Origin: an uncultured Bacteroidales bacterium
GTDB taxonomy: Bacteria > Bacteroidota > Bacteroidia > Bacteroidales > UBA932
Assembly (NCBI GenBank): GCA_905235445.1
Contig: CAJOLJ010000008.1
Location: 1 to 53,723, forward strand
Length of the DNA stretch: 53,723 bases
Direction: 5' to 3'
The notes beneath the pieces are model-generated. The model did no database searches. It had not been told where the DNA came from and saw only the letters and a list, made by a program, of their open reading frames with translations. Each line of letters opens with the position of its first letter. Position 1 is the stretch's first letter. The position numbers and the translations under genes were made by a program. This document shows positions 42,151 through 50,285 of this stretch, piece by piece.

Positions 42151-42192
42151 GAAGAAAACTGCCCTTCCCACACGAAGAAAAGGGAAGGGCAG
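42151..42192 (-). terminator. Strong intrinsic terminator after the structured RNA candidate
   Basis: CTGCCCTTCCC (42159-42169) and GGGAAGGGCAG (42182-42192) form a perfect 11-bp stem with a 12-nt loop. On the minus strand TTTTCTTC follows immediately. No protein gene ends nearby, so it must serve a non-coding transcript or act as an attenuator upstream of lplA. Confidence 0.85.
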
Positions 42193-42300
42193 CAGGAAGA
42201 GGTTTTCTGTCGCTTGGGAGGCGAGGAGCGGCTGAGTAGTATGGCCGTAGTGCCAGGATTGGCAGTTATCGTCCAGCGCCTCGCCACCCAAAGATCACTC
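42193..42300 (-). ncRNA. Candidate structured non-coding RNA upstream of the gcv operon
   Basis: On the minus strand the outer arms at 42293-42276 and 42229-42213 pair over about 15 bp with a mismatch and small bulges (core GGCGAGG with CCTCGCC). Inside is a perfect small hairpin, TGCCA-ATCC-TGGCA (42264-42251). The stem is followed about 20 nt later by the terminator at 42151-42192. No convincing ORF explains the region. It could be a stand-alone small RNA (a 6S-like imperfect duplex is one thought, though short) or a leader of lplA-gcv. No clean promoter is visible; GATCTTTG at 42296-42289 is one mismatch from a -7 box. Confidence 0.42.
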
Positions 42301-42585
42301 TTCATTTTGCAATCGAAGTATCTTTCCCTTGGTCGTGGAAGGATGAGAAAATCCTAAATTTGTAAATTGGCTTATCAGTTTGTCAGTGCGGTCACATCCT
42401 TACGGGGACAAAATTATACCTGGGTGGTTGAACAGAAAAGACATTGTCGGAATATTACACGAAATTCCCCTTCTACGTGACGAACTGAGTTTTCGAAGGC
42501 AGCAACCTCTCTGTACCTACTCGGTTTGGACAAAGAAAAAAGCCTCTCCCATGAGCGATAAGCCAAGGAAGAGGCCCCGAGTATC

Positions 42586-42912
42586 TTAACCTTTGCCGCA
42601 TTGGAGGATTCTAAGTTTCTTCCTGATGTAATAACAAACTGCTCCACAGAAAGGTATAAATGCTGGATAGCGGGAATCACTATCCTTATCTTTGACAGAT
42701 TGATATGATACTTTCATTGTCATTGAGCTCCATTCACGAAGGAGTCGCTGAAGTTGATATGAATCCCATGTTTTGATATTGGCAAAAACTGACAGCACCG
42801 CTTTTTTCCGACTGTTTTTGAGAGTAGGATGATTGAGATTGAGTATTTCATTGATTTCTTTATCCCAAATCTCATTAGTTGATACTATTGTTCCATCTGC
42901 ATGATACCGCAA
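42586..42912 (-). pseudogene. AT-rich ORF of unknown family, probably a broken gene
   Basis: A TTG-started frame of 108 codons, markedly more AT-rich than its neighbours. The same frame is open upstream to about 42970, where it meets TGA. Just upstream, another frame reads M-V-I-E-E-L-L-T-L-S before that stop, suggesting a longer original protein interrupted by a mutation. The sequence (D-V-F-F-D-T-L-R-Y-H-A-D-G-T, then E-I-N-E-I-L-N-L-N-H-P) is protein-like, but I do not recognise it. The surroundings, 42361-43200, have no other supportable gene. Confidence 0.35.
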
Positions 42913-43059
42913 AGTATCAAAGAAGACATCGTCAAATAATGAAAAGGATATATCTCTGTTTCCGGCTCACGACAATGTCAACAATTCTTCGATAACCATC
43001 TGAAAGTTTATCTATCTTGCGTATAGGAAACGGACGTGTGGACGTAGAATGATGCGACT

Positions 43060-43111
43060 GCGGTTGTTAATGGATGACATCTGGAGTGTACATGTCAAAT
43101 CGGACAACCGC
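43060..43111. repeat. Nested inverted repeats in the AT-rich gap
   Basis: GCGGTTGT (43060-43067) pairs with ACAACCGC (43104-43111), and inside it TGACAT (43075-43080) pairs with ATGTCA (43092-43097). Together they can form one 52-nt stem with an internal loop. No gene overlaps it, and it has no T-tract. Confidence 0.45.
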
Positions 43112-43320
43112 TCAGAAGTACGGAATTATCATTTTAGGCATGAACTACTGCTTATGATACTCCAAATGTGAGAGAAATTGGTATTTTTGTATAAAAATAA
43201 TCCCCTGCGCTCCGACCGAGTCCCCGGCAGCCAGAGGTGGGCCTTTACGGCGCCCCCTCCGCCTGCCCGGCTCTCATTTCGCTGAAAATATGTAACTCTG
43301 AAAGTTTAAACATCCTCATT

Positions 43321-43641
43321 ATGATACTTACTACAACTCCCAGCGTCGAGGGACGCACCATAGCAGAATACAAAGGCGTCGTTTTCGGCGAAGTAATCGC
43401 CGGGGTAAACTTCCTAAGGGACTTCGCTGCCAGCATCCGCAATATCGTCGGCGGCCGCAGCGGCTCCTACGAGGAAGAACTCATCAAAGCCCGCACCCAG
43501 GCGATGGAGGAAATGTCTTCCCGCGCCCGTTCCCTTGGTGCCGATGCCGTCGTGGGCATTGACATCGACTACGAAGTCCTTGGAGAAGCAGGCGGCATGC
43601 TCATGGTAACCGCTTCCGGAACAGCTGTAAAGCTGGCATAG
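43321..43641 (+). CDS. YbjQ/UPF0145-family protein
   Basis: A 106-residue protein with the YbjQ pattern: [24 protein letters not shown]-x-x-A-M-E-E-M and [12 protein letters not shown]. These form ring-shaped pentamers and are called heavy-metal-binding-like, but the function is not known. The start at 43321 is the family's usual start. Only 3 nt separate it from the following hydrolase, so the two are co-transcribed. Confidence 0.9.
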   Translation: MILTTTPSVEGRTIAEYKGVVFGEVIAGVNFLRDFAASIRNIVGGRSGSYEEELIKARTQAMEEMSSRARSLGADAVVGIDIDYEVLGEAGGMLMVTASGTAVKLA

Positions 43642-43644
43642 GCT

Positions 43645-44382
43645 ATGACATTCAACACCTACGGCGATAATAAGAATCCGACCCTGCTGCTGATTCCGGG
43701 GCTGGGAGTTACCCATGAGATATTCCTGCCGCTTATCGACATTATGGAGAGTGACTTCTTTATCGTGGCAGCCGGAATTGACGGATTTCTGCTTGGACAG
43801 AAGTCTGCGTTCACCTGCGTGGATGACCAGGCCGGGCAGATTATCCGGTATGTCCACGATAACCTCAGCGGGCATTTGGACTGCGCATATGGCTTGTCGC
43901 TGGGCGGGAAGATTCTGTCGCGCGTGCTTGAACGTAACGAAATTGTCGTTGACCACGCCATCATGGATGCGGCTCCGCTTCTGCCACTTCCCAAATGGAG
44001 CGTGGATCCGCTCCGATATTACCAGAGTGCCAATGTCTGGACCTGCTACCACTGGACGGGGTTCTGGAAATGGGTGTTCCATTCGCACTATTTCGATGTG
44101 CTGTTGGAAGAATGCCGGAAAGCCTGGCCCTCCGGGGGCGGTAAGGCCGTCCGAGACGGCTACAAGGATGTCTATACCCATAAGCTGGAATCCATACACG
44201 GTGCCGAAATCCATTTCTGGTACGGTTCCAAAGAGGCCCTCGTGGCTAAACCACAGGTTAGACACCTGCTCTCACTGTGCCCGGACGCCCATATCGAAGT
44301 TTTTCCGAAAATGAATCATGGCCAGTTCCTGATAGACCATCCGGACGAAGTCGCCCGGAGAATCAAGTCAATGACCCTATGA
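43645..44382 (+). CDS. Alpha/beta hydrolase, cytoplasmic
   Basis: A 245-residue protein with no signal peptide. The abhydrolase motifs are I-P-G-L-G-V-T-H (17-24), nucleophile Ser85 in Y-G-L-S-L-G-G and a histidine in K-M-N-H-G-Q-F near 229. W-Y-G-S-K-E-A is in the usual acid-residue region, but the exact acid is not certain (Glu rather than Asp would be atypical). Codon and base use look slightly less GC-rich than in neighbouring genes. It is paired with the YbjQ gene and ends at a clear terminator. Confidence 0.8.
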   Translation: MTFNTYGDNKNPTLLLIPGLGVTHEIFLPLIDIMESDFFIVAAGIDGFLLGQKSAFTCVDDQAGQIIRYVHDNLSGHLDCAYGLSLGGKILSRVLERNEIVVDHAIMDAAPLLPLPKWSVDPLRYYQSANVWTCYHWTGFWKWVFHSHYFDVLLEECRKAWPSGGGKAVRDGYKDVYTHKLESIHGAEIHFWYGSKEALVAKPQVRHLLSLCPDAHIEVFPKMNHGQFLIDHPDEVARRIKSMTL

Positions 44383-44391
44383 ATAATAATG

Positions 44392-44426
44392 ACCCCCGCC
44401 ACCTCGATTAATGAGGTGACGGGGGT
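44392..44426 (+). terminator. Terminator of the YbjQ-hydrolase pair
   Basis: ACCCCCG (44392-44398) with CACCTC (44400-44405) pairs with GAGGTG (44413-44418) and CGGGGGT (44420-44426), a 13-bp stem with one internal mismatch. It lies 10 nt after the stop. The T-tract is weak. Confidence 0.7.
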
Positions 44427-44591
44427 TAGGCTTCCATGTGTTGGACAATTATGGTTGCCAAGGCTTGGAGGATATGGATGCCTTGAGGCTACTGTGGCTT
44501 GCCTGTTGTATGCTTCGCTCTGTGCTTCAATGGTTTAGGCGTATTGATGATTAACAGGTCTTTGTTTGGTAAAGCCTATGCCAGAACAACA

Positions 44592-46097
44592 CTACTGCTT
44601 GTGGGCTGCCAGTTGCGAGGTCTTTTTCACCAGGTCGACAAATTCACTCCTGTAACTTCCGCTATCGAACTTGAGGCCCTTCGAGAGAAGTTCTTCCGCC
44701 ATCTCGTAGGAAGCGTTTCCCTTGTACTTGGAGTCCCTCAGGCAAAGGCCGAATGCTGCTGTACCTGCAGCGAAGGAGAACTCGTCGCTGGGAGAGGATT
44801 TGATATCATTTACTTTGATGCCCAGTTCCAGGGGACGGCTTTCATCTTTGACAGTCTTTTTGTAGCGCACCGAGAAAGTGGCGAGGGGTGCGGAACTCTG
44901 CGTTTCAACACTTCCCATCTCGATTTCATAGAGGGCGGTTATGGTCTGGCCTGCACCGATTTCCCCGGCATCCTTGCTGTCGTCCTCGAAGTCCTCGTTT
45001 TTCATGACACGGTTCTCGTAGCCTATGAGACGGTATCTTTTCACCGCTTCAGGGTTGAACTCGATCTGGCACTTGGTGTCCGTAGCCACTGAGTAGAAGT
45101 GAGACCTTTCATTTACGAAGACCTTCTGCATCTCAGCCTCGCAGTCAATGTAATTGTAGGTCCCGTTACCGTGGTTGGAGAGGCTCTCCATGCGGGAGTC
45201 ATAGAGGTTGCCAAAACCGAATCCCATGATGCTCAGGTATATTCCCTTGTCCAGGTACTGCTCGACCATTCCCACGAGGGCGTCAGTGTCGCTCACTCCG
45301 ACGTTGAAGTCCCCGTCGGTGCACATTATGATGCGGTTGTTTCCGTCGGGCATGAAGTTGTCCATTGCTTCCTTGTATGCCATCTCCATGGCGGCTCCCC
45401 CGGCAGTGGACCCGCCAGGAGTAAGGTCTCTTATGGCCTTCTTGATTTTCTTGGAGTCGGAGACGTCAGTGGAGGGAAGGATTTTCGCGACTTTCCCCGA
45501 GTATGTGATGATCGCTATCCTGTCACCCTGCCTCATGTTGTCGACGAGGTTCAGGAGCCCCTTTTTCACCAGTTCCAGCCTGTCCGCCCCTCTCATGGAA
45601 CCGGACACGTCGACAAGGAATATGAAGTTCGCAGCGGGAATCTTGCTCTCGGGAAGGCTCTTTCCCTTGAGCCCCAGGCGAATGAGATTATGGGTGGTGT
45701 TCCATGGGCATGGGGACACCTCGGCATTTATCGCCACGCTCTCATTTCCTGTGGGGTCGGAGTAATTGAAGGTGAAGTAATTGAGGTATTCTTCGATGCG
45801 GACTGAGTTTTTCATGGGGATGTCCCCTTCCTTCACGGTGCGCCTCATATAGGAGTAGGCGGCCCCGTCAGCGTCCACGCTGAATGTGGACACGGGCTGC
45901 TCGGAGGTGAGTATGAAGTCGTTCTCCTGGATCTCGTTGAAATCATTCCCCTCTTGGCCGGAAGGCTCGGGATACATCCCTTTCGCCATGGAATCAACAG
46001 CGAAGATGGAGCCCTTCGAGCAGGACTGGATAAGAGGGAGGGCGAAGAGGGAGAGTGCCGCAATCAGGGAAGATGATGCGAAGAGTGCTTTTTTCAT
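44592..46097 (-). CDS. von Willebrand factor A lipoprotein (YfbK-like, vWF_A-DUF3520)
   Basis: The ATG at 46097 gives 501 residues with a lipobox L-I-Q-S-C (Cys26). An N-terminal vWF-associated domain (about 60-150, S-T-F-S-V-D-A-D, V-R-I-E-E-Y-L-N-Y-F) is followed by a vWA domain with a complete metal site D-V-S-G-S (163-167), T at the T-P-G-G-S-T segment and C-T-D-G-D-F-N-V-G near 264. The C-terminal DUF3520 part (about 345-495) ends in L-V-K-K-T-S. This matches E. coli YfbK. Such proteins bind partners at the cell envelope; the role is unknown. 46098-46287 holds no gene, and no promoter was recognised there. Confidence 0.88.
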   Translation of the reverse strand: MKKALFASSSLIAALSLFALPLIQSCSKGSIFAVDSMAKGMYPEPSGQEGNDFNEIQENDFILTSEQPVSTFSVDADGAAYSYMRRTVKEGDIPMKNSVRIEEYLNYFTFNYSDPTGNESVAINAEVSPCPWNTTHNLIRLGLKGKSLPESKIPAANFIFLVDVSGSMRGADRLELVKKGLLNLVDNMRQGDRIAIITYSGKVAKILPSTDVSDSKKIKKAIRDLTPGGSTAGGAAMEMAYKEAMDNFMPDGNNRIIMCTDGDFNVGVSDTDALVGMVEQYLDKGIYLSIMGFGFGNLYDSRMESLSNHGNGTYNYIDCEAEMQKVFVNERSHFYSVATDTKCQIEFNPEAVKRYRLIGYENRVMKNEDFEDDSKDAGEIGAGQTITALYEIEMGSVETQSSAPLATFSVRYKKTVKDESRPLELGIKVNDIKSSPSDEFSFAAGTAAFGLCLRDSKYKGNASYEMAEELLSKGLKFDSGSYRSEFVDLVKKTSQLAAHKQ

Positions 46098-46287
46098 AAC
46101 AATCTGAAATGTAAATGTCATTTTTCGTTTGGGACGTAGCATCGGAAGCGGGAAGTGGGCACTTCCCCTTCATCGCTTCCGACAATATAATGCATGGCCC
46201 CGGCTTTCCTTGCACGGTTCCCTCAAAAAGTTTTTTTTACGAAAGCCCCTCTCTTGGGTCAGTGAGGAAGAATGCGGCAAATGTCTT

Positions 46288-47967
46288 CTACTTGTGGATG
46301 TTGTCCTGGGGGTCCCACCCTCCCATTACGGAGGCGAAGGAATACTTGGAAAGTTCCTTCGGGGATGAAAGTACATGTGACCACTTGGCCCTTTCTTTCT
46401 TGGTGGCGGAACCCTGTCCGGTGGAGCCATACTCGGCGTAGTAGGCGGTCTTCCTTCTCTCTGGCTTTCCCCAGTCATGCCAACCCACGGGAACAATGTG
46501 GGGGCCCATGTCGCAGAGGATGTAAACGACTTTCGCATAGTCCCTCCAGGGCCTTCCGAGGTAGACCTTGTCAATCCCGGGGGCGGCAGTGAGGGTGCAG
46601 CGGTAGAACACATACCCGTAGGGTTCCCCCTTGGGGGTGGAGGCGGCAGTTACATAGGAGTTCTTCTTGCTATGCATGGTGCAGTTCTCGAAGTACGCCC
46701 TCGAGGGGCCGAATATGAAGTCCGTCGTCCCCTCGATGTAGCAGTCCTTGAAATACACTCTTGCATGGGTTCCTTCATCGGTGTACTTGCCGAAAGTGTA
46801 GATGGTGTCCTGATTGGCAATCACCCTGCAATTCTTAAGGTATATGCAGTCCCCTACCGTCATCAGCGCCACTGCCTGGCCGATCTCGTTCCCTGCGCCT
46901 GCAGTGTTCTCGATGGTTAGGTTCTCAAGGGTTACATGGGATGCGTCAATGAACATGGTGGCAGTACCGGTGGTGCCGATCTTGATATCGGTACCCTGCC
47001 ACGTGGCCTGGGCGAACTTGCCGAAGGCGATTATGGTAGAGGCGGCATCGTTGCCGCTGATGCGGAGGTTTATCTTGGAATGCGGGATGGTGACGCACTC
47101 GGTGTAAGTACCTGGGTTGATGCGGATTGAGGTCTCGTGCCCGTAGCAGTAATCAGGTGCCATGGCAATGGCTTCATTAACCGTGAAGCAGTCCCCGAAG
47201 CCTCCCTTGTCCACCACGATATCGTAGCGAATGAGATGTCCGCCGATCTCGGGGAGGGTCCTTGTGATTTCCTCGCAGATGATTTCCGTGACTTTCCTCG
47301 CCCCACAGGCCACCGTGTGGGTGTTGTCGTCTTTGCCTGTCGATATCATGAAGTACTTCTTGCTGGGTTCATCACCCAGTCCTTCCAGCCAGTCAAGGGT
47401 GCGGGTGGTTATGTCAAGGAGCGGGACTCCCTTCTCGGCGGCGACCTGTTTCATGGCGGCGGGATAGTCGGTGTGGCAGTTCCGGTCCAGTTTACCCTCC
47501 TTGAACCATCTCCTCGCCACGGGAGTGAGGAGCACGGGGTTCCCGCCTTTTTCCCTCACCTCGTCTATGAACATCCGGAGATTGTCCTGATACGCTCCAA
47601 ACGGTGCGGCGTAACGTGCCGGGTCGGACTCCTTGGAGTCATTGTGACCGAACTGGATGAACACATAGTCCCCTTTCTGGACAGCGGATATGACTTTGTC
47701 CCACAGGCCATTGTCTATGAAACTCTTGGTGCTGCGGCCGTTCTGGGCATAGTTGATGACGTGGAGGGTGGAGTCAACGAAATTGGGGAACATCATTCCC
47801 CATCCCCTCTCGGGGTTGGTCCCGCCCTTGATCTCCTTGTCGGCCATTGTGGAGTCACCCATGAGGTGGATGGCAGTGAGGGGACCTGCCCATGCCGAAG
47901 TTGACAATATTGCGGACAGACAGAGCCCCGTCAGCAGGACGGGGAGAGTGTGCAACGCTCTTCTCAT
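46288..47967 (-). CDS. Two-domain pectin esterase: SGNH acetylesterase (CE12-like) plus pectin methylesterase (CE8)
   Basis: A 559-residue exported protein (signal peptide 1-27, S-A-W-A). Residues 30-240 are an SGNH esterase like rhamnogalacturonan acetylesterase: G-D-S-T-M-A-D (Ser39), G-x-N near 76, G-H-N-D (Asn109), and D-N-T-H with Asp214 and His217. Residues about 248-559 are a right-handed beta-helix pectin methylesterase: Q-D-T (Asp387), G-T-T-D-F-I-F-G (Asp416) and G-R-P-W-R (Arg472, Trp474). Both active sites look intact, so one chain should remove acetyl and methyl groups from pectin. It follows the endonuclease gene by 46 nt. No polygalacturonase or lyase is nearby. Confidence 0.93.
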   Translation of the reverse strand: MRRALHTLPVLLTGLCLSAILSTSAWAGPLTAIHLMGDSTMADKEIKGGTNPERGWGMMFPNFVDSTLHVINYAQNGRSTKSFIDNGLWDKVISAVQKGDYVFIQFGHNDSKESDPARYAAPFGAYQDNLRMFIDEVREKGGNPVLLTPVARRWFKEGKLDRNCHTDYPAAMKQVAAEKGVPLLDITTRTLDWLEGLGDEPSKKYFMISTGKDDNTHTVACGARKVTEIICEEITRTLPEIGGHLIRYDIVVDKGGFGDCFTVNEAIAMAPDYCYGHETSIRINPGTYTECVTIPHSKINLRISGNDAASTIIAFGKFAQATWQGTDIKIGTTGTATMFIDASHVTLENLTIENTAGAGNEIGQAVALMTVGDCIYLKNCRVIANQDTIYTFGKYTDEGTHARVYFKDCYIEGTTDFIFGPSRAYFENCTMHSKKNSYVTAASTPKGEPYGYVFYRCTLTAAPGIDKVYLGRPWRDYAKVVYILCDMGPHIVPVGWHDWGKPERRKTAYYAEYGSTGQGSATKKERAKWSHVLSSPKELSKYSFASVMGGWDPQDNIHK

Positions 47968-48013
47968 GTTACTTGGATAGTGTTATGGTGGTGAATGCGG
48001 TCAATTGGCAACA

Positions 48014-48913
48014 TTATTTGATTTTCCACTGCGAGGGGGCGAACTTCCCCTCGACTTCTTCCTGGATGGCGGAATCCAGCTGATAGAACAGGTCCAGACC
48101 GGTTATTTCCTCGATCTCGTTCACCGAGCAGGCATAATCGGACAGGGGTCCCGAGACGCTCTCGTTCGGGAAGTAGAAAGCAATGGAGATGTACCTTCCT
48201 TTCTTGTCCTTGGCGAGCAGGGCCTTGAAGAAGGCATCCGGGACCTGGACTTTATTGTCCCCGATTGTCCCGTAGCGCCCCGTCTGTACGATGGGACCCG
48301 ATACCACCCAGATTTTCTTGTAGTAGCGGCACTCGTACCGGACCTGTTTCTCGAGGTCGTTCCATGCCCCTGCATTGAGGTTGTGGTTCTGGGGACAGAC
48401 ATTGATGAGGTAGAAGCACTCCCGCTGGGTCTGGCTGGACCATTTCATGTCCCCGGAAGGAGCCATGTGCCCACGGTCCCAGCCGCTGCCCCGGTAGTCG
48501 GAGTCATAGGCCTGACGACCCTTGAAGTCGGGGTCCGGCTTGAAGTCCCCGCTTCTTCGGAAGTCCCCGTACAGTTCGGAGTCCAGAAGTTCGTAAGCCA
48601 CCCAGTTGGGGATCCTGGCGGCGGAGTTGTATGAAAGGGTATAGCCCATCTTCTCGATGAGGATGTTCTTCTCCCCCTTCTCGAAGCAGTATGCCTCCTC
48701 AAGGCGCACTTTGGGAAGCGTGCCTTCGGGGGAGGCGCTTTCTTTTACCTGGGAAGGAGCCGGCTCCCGCTCATTCCCGTCAGAGAGGGATTCCTCCTGC
48801 CATCCCTCCACGAAAGAATTTATGAAACGGCACGATGGCGCAAGAAAGAGCCCAAGGGCAAGTACGACGGACAGTGGCAGGAGCCTTCCTGCAAAGAGAG
48901 TTTTCTTGTTCAT
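48014..48913 (-). CDS. DNA/RNA non-specific endonuclease lipoprotein
   Basis: A 299-residue protein with a lipobox A-P-S-C (Cys28) and a ~40-residue linker. The betabetaalpha-Me nuclease domain carries D-R-G-H (catalytic His149) and the metal-site N-L-N-A-G-A-W-N-D-L-E (Asn180), with S-N-I-C-P-Q-type N-V-C-P-Q-N-H just before. This is the NUC1/Serratia-type family. A surface or periplasmic lipid-anchored nuclease would scavenge extracellular nucleic acid. It lies 14 nt after the arginase-fold gene. Confidence 0.92.
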   Translation of the reverse strand: MNKKTLFAGRLLPLSVVLALGLFLAPSCRFINSFVEGWQEESLSDGNEREPAPSQVKESASPEGTLPKVRLEEAYCFEKGEKNILIEKMGYTLSYNSAARIPNWVAYELLDSELYGDFRRSGDFKPDPDFKGRQAYDSDYRGSGWDRGHMAPSGDMKWSSQTQRECFYLINVCPQNHNLNAGAWNDLEKQVRYECRYYKKIWVVSGPIVQTGRYGTIGDNKVQVPDAFFKALLAKDKKGRYISIAFYFPNESVSGPLSDYACSVNEIEEITGLDLFYQLDSAIQEEVEGKFAPSQWKIK

Positions 48914-48927
48914 GTATCTGTCTGGTT

Positions 48928-49713
48928 CTATTTGTCGTTAAAAAAAATGGAAAGGAGCTTTCCGTTAACTTCCGAGCTTTTTGTGTGGCCGTACGGGGTT
49001 CCGCCTTTGGATGGACTCTTTTCCCCGCAAATGTCGACACCGATTACATTTCGCCTGGCAACGGCGGCACTGAGCAGGTGCAGCATACCTTCAACGCTCA
49101 TGCTCCCCCCGTCCCAGTTGGTTGGACACTCATCTTCACTGAGGACATCCTTGTCGACTGATATGTACAGCGGCACTTCCTCTTCAAGGAAAGAGAGCAT
49201 CCGCTCCACTATTATATTATAGTCCGCTCGGAGTGCGACCTCGCTTTCAAGTACGGTCCGTACCCTATCGGCGAAGCCTTCGCACTCGCCCGAAAGGTCA
49301 TCTTTCACACCAACCACAAGCACCTTCCCGATGTTGGGGTTTTGAATCAGGGCGTCCCTAAGCCATCCGCCGCAACTGAGTATCCGTTCACTTGGATCCA
49401 CATCGCCGGAGCCGAAAAGAGGCTCCTGCATGTCGGGATGATGGTCAAGGACCAATAGGTTGAATCTCTCGCCTATCCTGTCCGTAAAGAGCTTGGACAT
49501 GTAATGATAGTCCCCGCTATCGATAAAATGCATCCCCTCGACCGGGAAGGGGGCAATCTTTTGTTCCAGGGTTCCCCTGGCTTCAGGGTCCAGGTAGCAA
49601 GAAGTGCCTTCCAAATCCCCCAGGTGCAGCCAAGCGGCCCCGGGCGTGTTCCCGGGACAGTCCAGCAGAGGGTAGGTTCCGCTGAAATCAACGATAAGTA
49701 CGGATGGTGACAT
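48928..49713 (-). CDS. Arginase-fold (ureohydrolase-superfamily) protein
   Basis: A 261-residue cytoplasmic protein. The two metal-binding signatures of ureohydrolases are present: L-V-L-D-H-H-P-D (Asp90, His91, Asp94) and Y-I-S-V-D-K-D-V-L (Asp187, Asp189), followed by T-N-W-D-G-G-S-M and V-I-G-V-D-I-C-G-E. It is shorter and more divergent than true arginases or agmatinases (about 300 residues) and lacks their usual N-terminal G-G-D-H-S, so the substrate may differ. It is first of three genes running left (with the nuclease and pectin esterase genes). Confidence 0.82.
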   Translation of the reverse strand: MSPSVLIVDFSGTYPLLDCPGNTPGAAWLHLGDLEGTSCYLDPEARGTLEQKIAPFPVEGMHFIDSGDYHYMSKLFTDRIGERFNLLVLDHHPDMQEPLFGSGDVDPSERILSCGGWLRDALIQNPNIGKVLVVGVKDDLSGECEGFADRVRTVLESEVALRADYNIIVERMLSFLEEEVPLYISVDKDVLSEDECPTNWDGGSMSVEGMLHLLSAAVARRNVIGVDICGEKSPSKGGTPYGHTKSSEVNGKLLSIFFNDK

Positions 49714-49726
49714 TGGCTTCAGTTCA

Positions 49727-49734
49727 CAAAGTTA
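49727..49734 (-). promoter_or_regulatory. -7 box TAACTTTG for the arginase-fold gene
   Basis: On the minus strand TAACTTTG (49734-49727) matches TAnnTTTG only about 14 nt before the ATG at 49713, so the transcript would be nearly leaderless. No -33 box is seen at normal spacing. Confidence 0.4.
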
Positions 49735-49883
49735 AGGAATTCCCCCAAGCATTTGCAGAAAAAGACAAAAAGGAGCCATCACTATCCACCCACTGATGCA
49801 CAGCGGCCCTCACGATACAATCATAGCTGTGAACGGAGTTTCTGCAGTAAAACCTAACGAAAATGCCAATATGCGCTTACAGA

Positions 49884-49899
49884 TTGAAAGCGCTTTCAA
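49884..49899. promoter_or_regulatory. Perfect 16-bp palindrome TTGAAAGCGCTTTCAA, LacI-type operator candidate
   Basis: It is fully self-complementary with a central CG, the classic shape of LacI/GalR-family operators. It stands in the 370-nt gap between the arginase-fold promoter and the ilv promoter, about 100 nt before the latter. No LacI-type regulator gene is in the window. The rest of this gap holds nothing else recognisable. Confidence 0.5.
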
Positions 49900-50000
49900 G
49901 CATAGCCTACATTAAACACCTGTTTTACAACACCTTGACATTTATTAAACAGTAACTGCAAAAAATTATTTACCTAAAACGATAAACCTTTCCCGAAAGT

Positions 50001-50030
50001 TTTGTTTTTAGAAAAACTTCCATATCTTCG
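50001..50030 (+). promoter_or_regulatory. ilvL: Promoter of the ilv leader and operon
   Basis: TTTG (50001-50004), an 18-nt spacer and TATCTTCG (50023-50030) match the Bacteroidota pair with one mismatch in the -7 box. The leader peptide ATG lies about 50 nt downstream. Confidence 0.6.
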
Positions 50031-50082
50031 CAACCGGTAAACGTCCCATGCACATATGCTTGAGGACCGTAGAACATAGAAT

Positions 50083-50160
50083 ATGATAAATATCATCCTA
50101 GTCATCGACATTCTCGTACTAGTCCTTCTTGCAGGGGCCCGGGAAGGTGCGCTAAGGTGA
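50083..50160 (+). CDS. ilvL: Branched-chain-rich leader peptide of the ilv attenuator
   Basis: An ATG at 50083 opens a 25-codon frame ending in TGA at 50158-50160. Fourteen of the 25 residues are Ile (5), Leu (6) or Val (3), and residues 4-16 are branched-chain at 12 of 13 positions. It lies between a promoter and an intrinsic terminator immediately upstream of ilvD. This is the layout of ilvL/ivbL-type leader peptides: a shortage of charged Ile, Leu or Val tRNA stalls the ribosome in the leader and prevents the terminator from forming. The function is inferred from composition and position. Confidence 0.78.
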   Translation: MINIILVIDILVLVLLAGAREGALR

Positions 50161-50197
50161 CGGAATTACAATGATAGCTTAACAAATTTCACCTGGG

Positions 50198-50227
50198 GCC
50201 CTTCTCATACCGAGAGGGGCTTTTTTT
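50198..50227 (+). terminator. Attenuator terminator upstream of ilvD
   Basis: GCCCTTCTC (50198-50206) pairs with GAGAGGGGC (50212-50220), with one G-T wobble, and is followed by TTTTTTT (50221-50227). An alternative pairing is available: GGGCCC inside the leader frame (50135-50140) with GGGCCC at 50196-50201, and AGGTGA at the leader stop (50155-50160) with TCACCT (50189-50194). The first of these would consume the terminator's left arm. Confidence 0.85.
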
Positions 50228-50285
50228 AAATGACAGGAAGAGGGTGGAGCTCCCCCTCAAGCAAACGACAATAAATATACACCCC

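Noticed and set aside
42023..42360. Glycine riboswitch upstream of the lplA-gcv operon
   Set aside because: I looked for the conserved aptamer core on the minus strand and did not find it; the structured RNA there is reported as unassigned instead.
42380..42589. 69-codon plus-strand frame in the AT-rich gap as a toxin or small gene
   Set aside because: No promoter, no conserved motif, and it overlaps the better minus-strand frame at its end.
43060..43111. Integron attC site
   Set aside because: The nested repeats lack the GTTRRRY/RYYYAAC core boxes and no integrase or cassette array is nearby.
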